From Persephonella sp. IF05-L8 (GTDB lineage Bacteria; Aquificota; Aquificia; Aquificales; Hydrogenothermaceae): 64,000 nt of DNA. Under the pieces are notes generated by a model that was not told where the DNA came from, did no database searches, and saw only the letters and a program-made list of their open reading frames with translations. Position 1 is the first letter of the stretch, and each line of letters begins with the position of its first letter. Positions 46,839-55,987 of the stretch are shown piece by piece. The position numbers and the translations under genes were made by a program. Location: contig NZ_JNLJ01000001.1 of NCBI RefSeq assembly GCF_000703045.1, positions 521,001 to 585,000 of the forward strand. The letters are read 5' to 3'.

Positions 46839-47507
46839 TTAAAAAGGAGACTTTCCTTTTACAAGGCAGTTTGCCAGTATCATATCTTCTTTTGTGGTTA
46901 TTTTGAAGTTTAGAATAGACCCTTGATTTATAGTAATCCTATATCCAGCTATTTCCATTAGATAAGCATCATCAGTTCCATAGATATTTTTTTCTCTAAC
47001 TTTATTATGGGCATCAAGAAGCTTTGAATAGACAAATGTTTGGGGGGTCTGGATAATATATAGTTTTTCTCTATTAAGGGTTTTTCTAACCTGTTTATCT
47101 TCAACCTCTTTTATGGTATCCCTTGCTTTTATTGCCGTGATACTCCCATCCCAGCCTTTTTTTACATTTTCAATTCCATCCAAAAACATTTTTTCTGTGG
47201 CAAAAGGTCGTGCAGTATCGTGGATTATTACAATGTCTGCTTTTTCAATTTTTTGTAGAGCATTAAAAACAGAATCCTGTCTTTCTTTTCCTCCTTCCAC
47301 TTTGATTACATTTTTAAATGAAAAAACTTTAATTCTGTCTATATCTTCAGGAGGTAGAACCAGAACTACATCTGAAATCTCATCTATTTTGTTTACAGTG
47401 TTTAGAGAGTACTGAAATAATGGCTCTCCTTTTAGCTTTATAAACTGTTTTTTTTCACCAAATCTTTTTCCTGAACCTGCCGCAAGTAATACAGTAACTA
47501 TTTTCAT
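46839..47507 (-). CDS. ispD: 2-C-methyl-D-erythritol 4-phosphate cytidylyltransferase
   Basis: MEP-pathway enzyme making CDP-ME for isoprenoids. 222 aa; CTP-binding LLAAGSGKRFGEKKQFIKL near residues 7-25, DTARPF near 98-103, and TPQTF near 150-154. Normal length. Single gene, divergent from pilY1, separated by a 94-base gap. Confidence 0.94.
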   Translation of the reverse strand: MKIVTVLLAAGSGKRFGEKKQFIKLKGEPLFQYSLNTVNKIDEISDVVLVLPPEDIDRIKVFSFKNVIKVEGGKERQDSVFNALQKIEKADIVIIHDTARPFATEKMFLDGIENVKKGWDGSITAIKARDTIKEVEDKQVRKTLNREKLYIIQTPQTFVYSKLLDAHNKVREKNIYGTDDAYLMEIAGYRITINQGSILNFKITTKEDMILANCLVKGKSPF

Positions 47508-47601
47508 CTTAAAATCCTTTTTTATTTAGTTTACAATCAAATCTTCAAGTGATAAATTTATAATAATAGAGTATTTTGATATACCTTGAGGGGTAGGGGG
47601 G

Positions 47602-50600
47602 ATGATAAGAACAATCGTAATATTTATTACTTTATCTTTGTTTTCTATGTCTTTTGCACAAAACAAGTATTGTGCAGTTCCACCATTTCTAAACACAGAT
47701 GTATCTCCACTTGTTATGCTGGTAATGGGGAAAAATCATAAGTTATTCTTTGAAGCCTATAACGACACAATAGATTTAGACGGAGATGGAAGAATAGATG
47801 TAGGGTATAATCACAAAATTGATTATTATGGATATTTTGACCCTTATAAATGTTATAGCTATCAGGGTGAAATTTTTGTTCCTGTAAGAAAAACATCAGA
47901 CAAATATTGTGATGGAGAGTGGAGCGGGAATTTCCTCAACTGGCTTACAATGTCCCGTATAGATTTAATAAGAAAAGTTCTTTATGGTGGATACAGATAT
48001 ATAGATGCACAAGATGAAACGGTTCTTGAGGCAACAACTATACCCCACGATGGACATAGCTGGGGGAAAGAATATGACGGAGATGATTTAAATAGACTAA
48101 CTCCTTTTGAGCCTCCACCTGAAGAAAGAAAAACCCTTTTCTGTGTAGCATCCCTTAAAGAAGGAGAACCCAGACTGATTAGAGTTTTAGAAGGAAAAGA
48201 CCAGAACAAATCCCATAGGATTTGGGACTGGGCATCAAAAGACTACGTTGAGGTTGAAAAATGTAAAGAAGCCTGCTATCACGAATGTGAATACTACTAT
48301 GGAGGACAGCCAGCTCAGGAACAGGAGTGTAAAGATAACTGTGACCAGAATGACTACCAGAACTGTGACCATCCTGATGCAGGAATTTCCAATGTTATTT
48401 CAAATTCACATATATGTGGCGGTTTACTGGATGGAGAGATAGAATATCAACCTAACGGTAAAGTAATTTATCACGACTACAGCAGTGTTATAAAAAACTT
48501 TAAAGTTAGAGTAAAGGTCTGTGATAAGTCTGTGGGTCTTGAACAAAACTGCAAAAAGTATCCCTCAGGAAACTATAAGCCAGTTGGTCTTCTTCAAAAA
48601 TACGGAGTTGACCCAGATGGCAAAAAAATATGTTCAAAAAGTTATATAGAGTGTCAAACGGATGATGATTGCGGGGCAAACGGAGGAAATTGTATTCCTT
48701 ATTCAAAAATATATTTTGGGCTTTTAACAGGTTCTTATGAAAAAAATATGTCAGGAGGAGTTTTAAGGAAAAATGTATCCTCAATCTCAGAGGAAATAGA
48801 CCCAGACACAGGACAGTTTAAAACAGATGTTCATGGGATAATTGATACCCTAAATAAAATCAAAATAGTAGATTTTCATTTTGAAGATTACATCAAGACA
48901 GGAAACACAGATAAAGACTGGGCTTATGGCCATGCTTACGGACTTGGATGGCCAAGAGCCTGGAAGTTTGATGCTCCCATGGAGGAGGGGGAATTCAAAT
49001 CATGGGGAAATCCTATTGCTGAAATGCTTTATGAAACTGTCAGATATTTCTCTAATAAAGGAAATCCATCTGGAGAGTATTTTACAGATGATATCAGTCC
49101 TGATTTACCTGAAGCATCATGGGATAAACCGGAAGATAAATATCCTGTTTGTGCAAAACCATTTATTTTTGTTATAAGTGATAAAACTGTTAATTATGAT
49201 TCAGACCAGCTTCCAGGTAGTTATTTTAATTCAGGATTTTCCGGAGATATTAATAGGCTTGATGTTTCAAGCCTTGCTGAACAAATTTCTGATGAAGAAG
49301 GTATATCTAATGGTTCCTATTTTATAGGACAAAGCGAAGCTTTCACAGACTTTATCTGTTCACAAAAAAATATTTCATCCCTTGCTTCTATAAGAGGTTT
49401 ATGTCCTGAAGAACCTACAAAACAGGGAAGTTTCTACTCTACAGCAGTTTCCTACTATGGAAACAAAGAACTGGGAATAAAAACTTATACAATTTCTCTT
49501 TCTACCCATGTTCCAAATATAAAGATATCTTTACCTGCTGGAGATGTTAATATACTTCCTGTTGGAAAGTCTGTAAGCGGTTGTTTCGTTTATGATTACT
49601 GCGTATCTAAATGTTCAACCATTTCTTATGATGAAGACAAAGGGTTAAAGCTTTCTAACTGCCAGGAGAATGCTTTTTGTCCATCAGACCCAATAATTGA
49701 TTTTTATATAGAAGACATCCAGTATACATCTGACAATAAAATTTCATATATAAAATTCAGAATAAACTTTGCTGATGTTGAACAGGGTGGCGACTATGAT
49801 ATGGATGCTATTGTTTTTTATGAAATAAAAGCCATTGATGATGACAAAGTCAAGGTAACCATAACTTCAACTGAAGGTGGAGGATGTGTTGACCAGGTCT
49901 TTGGTTTAAGTATTTCAGGAACAACAGAGGATGGAACATACTTTCTTGTAAAGGATGGGGATGTTCAGAAATTATCGTGGACACCTGATACCATTGCAGA
50001 TATGCCTTTAAAGTGGGAACATATCTTTACCGTAAGTTCTTCTTCAGCACAAACATTACCTACCCCTCTATATCTTGCGGCAAAATGGGGAGGTTTTGAT
50101 GATAAAAATGATAATGATATCCCAGATAGACAGGATGAATGGGACGGGGATGGAGATGGCATTCCTGATACATATTTTCTTATAACAAATCCATTAAAAC
50201 TGGAAGAGACCATAGAAAAAGCATTTCAGAATATTCTAAAACGCACATCTTCAGGAACATCCGTATCCGTTTTGTCAGACAGAAAAACCGGTGGTGCTGT
50301 TGTGACACAGGCAACATTCCACCCAGAGAAAACATTTAAAGACACCCAAGATGAATATACAGTTAACTGGATAGGTCATCTATACGCTTACTGGTTTTTC
50401 CTGACGAAGAATATCCAAAATCTCAGAGAAGATACAAACTCAAATTATTATCTGGATATTCTGGAAGATAGGATTTTAAGGTTTTATATAGATGATGATA
50501 AACAACTTAAAATAGATAGATGCTTACCTGATAAAAACGGTAATCCAGATACTTCAAATTGTCTTACGGCAAAGTCACTGGACGAAATAAGCTACCTGTG

Positions 50601-52470
50601 GGATGCAGGAAGTAAACTCAAGGAAACACAACCTGAAGATAGAAATATATATGCAATTGAGATTGGAGATGATTATGAATTTACAATTGACAATTTAGAT
50701 AGCTTTAAGGATTTTATAGGAAATCTTGAGAATACCTGCCTTGAAGTAAAAGATAACGACGGAGATTATGACCATGAAAAGTCTGTAGAAAATTTAATTA
50801 AATACATTAGAGGAGAAGATATAGAGGGATGTAGAATTAGAAAAGTTGATAACGAAGGAAACACCTGGAAGTTAGGAGATATTATTTACTCAACACCTTT
50901 AAGTGTAAATTATGATAATTACTCTGTTGTTTATGTGGGAGCCAATGATGGTATGCTCCACGCTTTTAAATTAGGTAAAGTTAAAAAAATTAACAGTACT
51001 TCTCAAGTAGCCCAATTATGTCAGGATAGTGATAATTGTACTTCTTATGAGGAATTAGGAAAAGAATTATGGGCTTTTATTCCTAAAAATATACTACCTT
51101 ACTTGAGATACCTTGCTGATACTGACTACTGTCATACTTACTTGGTAGACCTCCCACCTTACTTAATAGAAGACAATGACAAGAAAATATTAATAGGAGG
51201 TCTTAGATTAGGAGGTGGATGTAAAGAGGGTATAAAACCCCCTACCGATACATGTTCAGACCCTACTAATACATCATGTGTAGGATTATCATCTTATTTT
51301 GCAATAGATATAACAGACCCAGAAAATCCACAATTCTTATGGGAATTTTCTCATCCTGATTTAGGTTTTAGTTATTCTGGTCCTGCATATATTACCAGAG
51401 GAAACAAGAAGTATGTTATGTTTGCCTCAGGACCCCAAACCTATGATGGAGATATTGAGGAAAAATTCCAGGAGCTAACCCTTTTCATACTTTCTTTGGA
51501 TGAAGATTTTAAAATCACAGCAGTATATAGAAAAAATGTGCAAGACCAGCAAAACCAAAACCTACAAAGAACTTTTAGTGGCAGACTATTTACCAGAGGA
51601 ATTGATGTAACAGTTAGAGATGGCTTAATAATAAACGAACCTGATGGATATACAGACCTGGTATTCTTTGGAGTAAATCAGATTAATGAAGGAGTTAAAC
51701 AGGGGCAGTTAGCAGTTGTAGTGCCTAAGGATGATAATCCTGAGAACTGGGATATATTTGCGAATGTTTTAACTGTAGTCAGCCCAGGTTCTGGTCTGGT
51801 AACAAAAGTAGAGCATATGCAATGCTTTAATATGAACTACATATACTTTGGAACTGGAAGATGGTTTTATAAAGACGACACACCTGGTACATCATCAGGA
51901 GAAACAGTAGAAGCATTATATGGAATAGTGATAGATGATTGTTTAAAAAATCCAACCACAGATAACTGCAACTTTAACACCATAAACAACAATGACATAG
52001 GCAATACAATTTGTGATGAGCTTTCGTCAAACACTTCTGACAATGGTAATCTCAGAACTGGGTGGAGGATTGAACTTAGTGGAGCAGCAGATGGATACTA
52101 TAAGGAGAGAGTAATAACAGACCCTACAGTAACCGACCAGAATGTTATTTTCTTCACAAGTATGCAACCAACATCAGATATATGTGGATTTGGAGGAAGA
52201 ACAAGGGTATGGGCTCTTAATTGTGCTACCGGGGCAAGTGTTTTTGATACCACAAATACAGCCACCTGTTATGGTGCCTATCCCACAGAGTTTCCAGAAG
52301 GAAAACTTCTCTTACAACTCAGTGGTGGGGATATACAACAAATAGGAGAAAAAGAGCTGAACTCATCACAACATACCGACTGGTATATTGGAACACCTCC
52401 AAATACAGCTCCTCCGTTTGTTACTTCTAATACATGGAGAGGAGAACTACTATTATGGATAGAAAAATAA
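47602..52470 (+). CDS. pilY1: PilY1-type type IV pilus tip/assembly protein
   Basis: A 1622 aa secreted protein: signal peptide about residues 1-19, a von Willebrand-type N-terminal half and a C-terminal beta-propeller containing YVGANDGMLHAFKLG near residue 1110, the PilY1/PilC hallmark. Ca2+-loop motifs are seen at 58-66 (DLDGDGRID) and near 833-855 (DDKNDNDIPD, WDGDGDGIPD). A cysteine-rich insert lies near 219-257. PilY1 controls pilus extension and surface attachment. ATG follows GGGGTAGGGGGG, with a -10-like TATAAT at 47559. The minor-pilin genes follow as an operon. Confidence 0.92.
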   Translation: MIRTIVIFITLSLFSMSFAQNKYCAVPPFLNTDVSPLVMLVMGKNHKLFFEAYNDTIDLDGDGRIDVGYNHKIDYYGYFDPYKCYSYQGEIFVPVRKTSDKYCDGEWSGNFLNWLTMSRIDLIRKVLYGGYRYIDAQDETVLEATTIPHDGHSWGKEYDGDDLNRLTPFEPPPEERKTLFCVASLKEGEPRLIRVLEGKDQNKSHRIWDWASKDYVEVEKCKEACYHECEYYYGGQPAQEQECKDNCDQNDYQNCDHPDAGISNVISNSHICGGLLDGEIEYQPNGKVIYHDYSSVIKNFKVRVKVCDKSVGLEQNCKKYPSGNYKPVGLLQKYGVDPDGKKICSKSYIECQTDDDCGANGGNCIPYSKIYFGLLTGSYEKNMSGGVLRKNVSSISEEIDPDTGQFKTDVHGIIDTLNKIKIVDFHFEDYIKTGNTDKDWAYGHAYGLGWPRAWKFDAPMEEGEFKSWGNPIAEMLYETVRYFSNKGNPSGEYFTDDISPDLPEASWDKPEDKYPVCAKPFIFVISDKTVNYDSDQLPGSYFNSGFSGDINRLDVSSLAEQISDEEGISNGSYFIGQSEAFTDFICSQKNISSLASIRGLCPEEPTKQGSFYSTAVSYYGNKELGIKTYTISLSTHVPNIKISLPAGDVNILPVGKSVSGCFVYDYCVSKCSTISYDEDKGLKLSNCQENAFCPSDPIIDFYIEDIQYTSDNKISYIKFRINFADVEQGGDYDMDAIVFYEIKAIDDDKVKVTITSTEGGGCVDQVFGLSISGTTEDGTYFLVKDGDVQKLSWTPDTIADMPLKWEHIFTVSSSSAQTLPTPLYLAAKWGGFDDKNDNDIPDRQDEWDGDGDGIPDTYFLITNPLKLEETIEKAFQNILKRTSSGTSVSVLSDRKTGGAVVTQATFHPEKTFKDTQDEYTVNWIGHLYAYWFFLTKNIQNLREDTNSNYYLDILEDRILRFYIDDDKQLKIDRCLPDKNGNPDTSNCLTAKSLDEISYLWDAGSKLKETQPEDRNIYAIEIGDDYEFTIDNLDSFKDFIGNLENTCLEVKDNDGDYDHEKSVENLIKYIRGEDIEGCRIRKVDNEGNTWKLGDIIYSTPLSVNYDNYSVVYVGANDGMLHAFKLGKVKKINSTSQVAQLCQDSDNCTSYEELGKELWAFIPKNILPYLRYLADTDYCHTYLVDLPPYLIEDNDKKILIGGLRLGGGCKEGIKPPTDTCSDPTNTSCVGLSSYFAIDITDPENPQFLWEFSHPDLGFSYSGPAYITRGNKKYVMFASGPQTYDGDIEEKFQELTLFILSLDEDFKITAVYRKNVQDQQNQNLQRTFSGRLFTRGIDVTVRDGLIINEPDGYTDLVFFGVNQINEGVKQGQLAVVVPKDDNPENWDIFANVLTVVSPGSGLVTKVEHMQCFNMNYIYFGTGRWFYKDDTPGTSSGETVEALYGIVIDDCLKNPTTDNCNFNTINNNDIGNTICDELSSNTSDNGNLRTGWRIELSGAADGYYKERVITDPTVTDQNVIFFTSMQPTSDICGFGGRTRVWALNCATGASVFDTTNTATCYGAYPTEFPEGKLLLQLSGGDIQQIGEKELNSSQHTDWYIGTPPNTAPPFVTSNTWRGELLLWIEK

Positions 52471-52907
52471 AAGGATTTACCCTTATAGAACTTTTAATTG
52501 TGATTGGAATAATGGCTATACTTTTAGCTATAGCCATTCCTGCTTTTTCTAAATGGGTCAAAAAATACAATATAGAAGGTGATACAGAAAAAATTTATTC
52601 ATTTTTGCAAGAGGCAAGAGCCAAAGCCTTTGCAGAGAAAATAAATCTGGATGCCATATTAACAGCAAATCAGCTATGTATAAGGTGTGATGCAAACGAT
52701 ACTGCTTGTATTAACTTATATGGTAATGGAGATATAAAATGTGTCCAGTTAAAATATGCTTTTGAAGGGAATAACATAAATATATCTAAGAGAGGTACTA
52801 TGTCAGGGGGACCTGTTTACTATGGTGATACCAATGAAGCCAAATATGATTGTATAAGGATAAGTGATATAAGAATTAAAATGGAGAAATGTAATGGAAA
52901 TCCATAA
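52455..52907 (+). CDS. FimT/GspH-type minor pseudopilin
   Basis: A 150 aa prepilin: the class III signal MDRKIKG / FTLIELLIVIGIM with Glu5 after the cleavage site and a GspH/FimT-like helix-plus-cysteine C-terminal domain. ATG 52455 gives a standard short leader; the upstream in-frame ATG would add residues encoded inside pilY1. It overlaps pilY1 by 16 bases and the next gene by 14. Confidence 0.85.
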   Translation: MDRKIKGFTLIELLIVIGIMAILLAIAIPAFSKWVKKYNIEGDTEKIYSFLQEARAKAFAEKINLDAILTANQLCIRCDANDTACINLYGNGDIKCVQLKYAFEGNNINISKRGTMSGGPVYYGDTNEAKYDCIRISDIRIKMEKCNGNP

Positions 52908-53277
52908 AAGTAAAAAAGGTTTTTCGTTGATAGAAGCTCTGGTAGCTCTTTTTATTCTTGCACTTTTATTGTTAGGGCTCTTATCTTCTTTAATTGTAGT
53001 TTATGATAATTCCACAAAAAACCTTTTGAGAGATGAAGCAGTAAAAATTGCAAATGAATATGCAGAAAAGTATAGGAATATGGATTTTAGTAGTATTCCT
53101 CCAAGTGCTTCTGTAACTGAGGAACGAAAAATAAGAAATGCACAAGTAACATATACAGTAAATGTTAATTCCTCTGATATAAATAATCAGATTAAAAGAG
53201 TTCAAATAACAGTTAATTGGACTTATAAAGGGAAAAACTATTCCCATACAGTAGAAACATTAGTGAGGGGTTTATGA
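52894..53277 (+). CDS. PilV-type minor pilin
   Basis: A 127 aa prepilin with leader MEIHKSKKG / FSLIEALVALFILALLLLGLL, the usual PilV signature (SLIEALVAL). A short beta domain (VQITVNWTYKGK) follows. It overlaps both neighbours (14 and 4 bases), indicating translational coupling in the pilus operon. Confidence 0.85.
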   Translation: MEIHKSKKGFSLIEALVALFILALLLLGLLSSLIVVYDNSTKNLLRDEAVKIANEYAEKYRNMDFSSIPPSASVTEERKIRNAQVTYTVNVNSSDINNQIKRVQITVNWTYKGKNYSHTVETLVRGL

Positions 53278-54260
53278 ATAACAAAAAAGGTCTTACGGTA
53301 ACAGAACTTTTAGTAACAATGTTTATAGTAGGTATTATTCTTGCCGCTGCATATTTTACATATATTAAATTACTTAAAGGCTTTAAATCAGAAAGTTCAA
53401 AGGTGGCAACTCAGATTGAAAATCTTGTAGGTCTGGAAATTATAAGATTAGATTTAGAACATATAGGATATGGTATTCCTGTAGACGAAACCAATAAAAT
53501 TATAGATTGGGTAAATAAAGAGCTTATTTTCAGAAGCACCCTTAATAATACAAATTCCATAACCCGAGGATATTTACTTGCTAAATGTAATTCAGGTAGT
53601 CTGGATATTACATACGATGGAAGAGAAAATCCCACAGCGGTTTATGTAAGTGTAATAGATACAAATACAAAACTTTTTTTTGCCGCTGGAACCATTAATA
53701 ATGGTATTATTGAAAATTTGATGGCCTTAAATGGAAATACAGTTACCTGTTTAAACAATAGGGTTTATATCGCCTATCCGGTAAGGGATAGCGTATATGA
53801 TGGAACCAGAAATGGATGTGTCAATTCTTTATGTGAAGAAATAACCTATTCCCTTTCTCAAACCAACCTTATAGATAGATGTAATCCAGATACCTACAAT
53901 TTAATCAGAAAAGTAGGACCTTCCGCCACAAGTGGAGAACCTGTTTTAAACTGCGTTGCAGACTGGAAAGTAACCTTTGATATAGACACTGATGGAAATG
54001 GTATTATAGATACAGGAGAACAAAATCAGTCCTCTCCTCCTTTAAATAATACTGATATTAGAAACAAGCTCAAAGCAATTAATGTGTATATATTAGTTCA
54101 GGAAGGAAGGTATGATGCTGATTTTACTTACTCACAAGCTGTAGACTGTGGTTCTAAAAAGTGTGTCCAAATAAATGGGCAAGATTTAGAGCTTCCCACA
54201 AACTATGAACATTATAGATGGAAACCTTTAATGATTAAAGTAAAACCAATGGATTTATAA
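53274..54260 (+). CDS. PilW-type minor pilin
   Basis: A 328 aa prepilin with leader MNNKKG / LTVTELLVTMFIVGIILAAA (Glu5 present). The large C-terminal domain contains DTDGNGIIDTGEQ near 240-252, which resembles a calcium-binding loop. It corresponds to PilW in the minor-pilin cluster that primes pilus assembly and holds PilY1. Start overlaps the pilV-type stop (ATGA). Confidence 0.82.
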   Translation: MNNKKGLTVTELLVTMFIVGIILAAAYFTYIKLLKGFKSESSKVATQIENLVGLEIIRLDLEHIGYGIPVDETNKIIDWVNKELIFRSTLNNTNSITRGYLLAKCNSGSLDITYDGRENPTAVYVSVIDTNTKLFFAAGTINNGIIENLMALNGNTVTCLNNRVYIAYPVRDSVYDGTRNGCVNSLCEEITYSLSQTNLIDRCNPDTYNLIRKVGPSATSGEPVLNCVADWKVTFDIDTDGNGIIDTGEQNQSSPPLNNTDIRNKLKAINVYILVQEGRYDADFTYSQAVDCGSKKCVQINGQDLELPTNYEHYRWKPLMIKVKPMDL

Positions 54261-54269
54261 GGTGAAAAA

Positions 54270-54698
54270 ATGAAAAATAATGAAAAAGGTATAGCTCTAC
54301 TTACAACATTAATTCTCGGACTTGTTGCTCTGGCATTTATTGGGGCATTATTATATTTTCTGACAAGTGGAACAAGATTTTCAGGAACTGAAAAAAGATA
54401 TTATACAGCCCTTGAAGCTGCCAAGGGTGGAGCAGACTCTATAATATCTACATTACTGATTGATGGCGATGTTACATGTAACAACGGTAATAATTGTGTT
54501 TCCTGTCCTCTAACCCCTTCAGATAGCTGCAAAATAGATTTAACAACTACTACTTTAGGTAACTATAACATAGAAGCTTATTTATTGGGAAAGGAAACTA
54601 CGACTTACTCTACAGTTTTTAGTATAAGAGTAATAGCGAGGAACCCTCAACAACCTAATGAAAAAGCAGAAATAGAATTTGTTTATAAGATAGAATAA
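54270..54698 (+). CDS. PilX-type minor pilin
   Basis: A 142 aa protein: leader ending NEKG, hydrophobic stretch IALLTTLILGLVALAFIGALLYF and a soluble domain with a cysteine cluster (CNNGNNCVSCPLTPSDSC). As in PilX, Glu5 of the mature domain is absent. It is the last plus-strand pilus gene. Confidence 0.75.
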   Translation: MKNNEKGIALLTTLILGLVALAFIGALLYFLTSGTRFSGTEKRYYTALEAAKGGADSIISTLLIDGDVTCNNGNNCVSCPLTPSDSCKIDLTTTTLGNYNIEAYLLGKETTTYSTVFSIRVIARNPQQPNEKAEIEFVYKIE

Positions 54699-54701
54699 TA
54701 T

Positions 54702-55124
54702 TTACTGAGTTTCTTCAAATCTTTGATTACACGAATTATAGCTGAAAGTATAATTATTTAATTCCACATGACTTCCCTTTATCTCAAATCCTCTATTTGT
54801 GCTATCGTTAGGACAGGAAGCAATAATAGTCAGTTCAAGAATTACCCCCTTACTTTTGTTAATTATATCTGTATGGTTTCCATCAGATAATGTACACACA
54901 CTTAAATTTGCTAAACAGGGATTAGGATTTAGTTGAGGATATACTTTATAATTAGACCAAAATAGAGATACATCAGCTATTGTATTCCTAACATCATTTT
55001 TAATCATGGTTTTGTAAGCTGTTTTTTTATAACTGTAATAATAAGGTATACTTATAGCCATCAAGATTGCAATTATAGATAAAACTATTAAGATTTCCAG
55101 CAAGGTAAACCCACTTTTCTTCAT
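54702..55124 (-). CDS. Type IV pilin-like protein
   Basis: A 140 aa pilin with leader MKKSG / FTLLEILIVLSIIAILMAISI (Glu5 present). Alignment by eye with the pilin at 55283 shows the same plan: an N-terminal helix, AYKTMIKNDVRNTIADVSLF and two cysteine pairs. It is possibly an additional or minor pilin. It is convergent with the pilus operon, with only 3 bases between stops. Confidence 0.85.
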   Translation of the reverse strand: MKKSGFTLLEILIVLSIIAILMAISIPYYYSYKKTAYKTMIKNDVRNTIADVSLFWSNYKVYPQLNPNPCLANLSVCTLSDGNHTDIINKSKGVILELTIIASCPNDSTNRGFEIKGSHVELNNYTFSYNSCNQRFEETQ

Positions 55125-55145
55125 TTCACCACTTTATAAACTACC

Positions 55146-55186
55146 AATTCCGGAAAATCATCAAAAATTAGTTCAAAATTCCGGAA
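55146..55186. promoter_or_regulatory. Two palindromic AATTCCGGAA sites upstream of the 54702 pilin
   Basis: Identical copies of AATTCCGGAA (core TTCCGGAA palindrome) lie at 55146-55155 and 55177-55186, 31 bases apart (about three helical turns), within 65 bases of the pilin start codon at 55124. A repressor or activator operator is likely; the binding protein is unknown. Confidence 0.45.
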
Positions 55187-55224
55187 GTTGTCCCTAAAAA
55201 TAAACATCCTATTCAATATAGAGT

Positions 55225-55275
55225 TAAAATTAAAAAAAATTATGTAAGAGAGGGAACACTTCCCTCTCTTACATA
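55225..55275 (-). terminator. Rho-independent terminator of the major pilin gene
   Basis: A 16-bp perfect stem (55241-55256 with 55260-55275, loop CAC) containing GTAAGAGAGGGAA is followed on the minus strand by a run of T (complement of AAAAAAAA near 55232-55239). It ends transcription of the pilin at 55283. Confidence 0.88.
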
Positions 55276-55282
55276 AAACAGA

Positions 55283-55750
55283 TTAGAAATTAGTATATTT
55301 TCCAGTACAAGAATTGTAAGAAGCCTTCCAAGTAGTACCTAATTGGGCGTGTTCTCCTTCTACTTTATATCCTTTAGTACCATCTCCACAGTCTTCATCC
55401 CATGTAAAAGTCAGTGTTACATCTCTAGATACATTAATAGCATTTTTCATAGTATTTGTCCCATCGCTCAAATCACACTGCGTAGGACCTGCTCCACAAG
55501 ATGTTGTACTAGTCGGATATTTCCCATAATCAGCTACAAATGCTTCAATAGAGGAAACAGCATTTCTTACGTCACTTCTTACAGCATCCTTATAGGCACT
55601 TTGTTTGTATTTGTTGAACTGAGGCAGGGCGATAGCTGCTAAGATAGCAATAATTGCAATAACAATCAGGAGCTCAATGAGAGTAAAACCTCCCTCTTTC
55701 TTTCTTTTTTGCTCAAGCTCTTCTTGAGCCAGCATTACTTTGTTTTCCAT
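55283..55750 (-). CDS. pilA: Major type IV pilin
   Basis: A 155 aa pilin with an unusually long leader of 21 residues (MENKVMLAQEELEQKRKKEGG), then FTLIELLIVIAIIAILAAIALPQF (Glu5 present), the assembly helix. Mature domain with AVSSIEAFVADYGKYP and four cysteines. The ATG is set by AAAGGAGG at the right spacing. Own sigma-54 promoter and own terminator point to high, regulated expression. Confidence 0.92.
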   Translation of the reverse strand: MENKVMLAQEELEQKRKKEGGFTLIELLIVIAIIAILAAIALPQFNKYKQSAYKDAVRSDVRNAVSSIEAFVADYGKYPTSTTSCGAGPTQCDLSDGTNTMKNAINVSRDVTLTFTWDEDCGDGTKGYKVEGEHAQLGTTWKASYNSCTGKYTNF

Positions 55751-55788
55751 TTTGAAAACCTCCTTTTAAGTTATTTTGTTATATTAAT

Positions 55789-55806
55789 AAGCAATTAACG
55801 TGCCAA
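55789..55806 (-). promoter_or_regulatory. Sigma-54 (RpoN) promoter of the major pilin
   Basis: Read on the minus strand: TTGGCACGTTAATTGCTT, with the -24 element TGGCAC, five bases, then the -12 element TTGC. This is a close match to the sigma-54 consensus. The predicted start site is near 55780, about 30 bases before the pilin ATG. Confidence 0.85.
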
Positions 55807-55845
55807 TTTTTAAACCTTGATTTATTTATGCTTATAAACGAACTA

Positions 55846-55883
55846 CTGACAATTTTTGTCAGTTTGCTTAAAATTTTTGTCAG
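55846..55883 (-). promoter_or_regulatory. Upstream activator sites for the pilin sigma-54 promoter
   Basis: A CTGACAA-TTT-TTGTCAG dyad at 55846-55862 and a further TTGTCAG half-site at 55877-55883, 21 bases from the previous half. They lie about 65-105 bases upstream of the predicted start, the usual enhancer range. PilR of Pseudomonas recognises sites containing TGTC; the same core is present here. Confidence 0.6.
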
Positions 55884-55987
55884 GTTAGATTTATTTTGTG
55901 GATAGAACTTTTATGAGATAAACCATGTATATTTGGCAGGAAATAGCTTATATTTCAAGCAGAAATCAAAAGGTAATGGAGGTTAAA

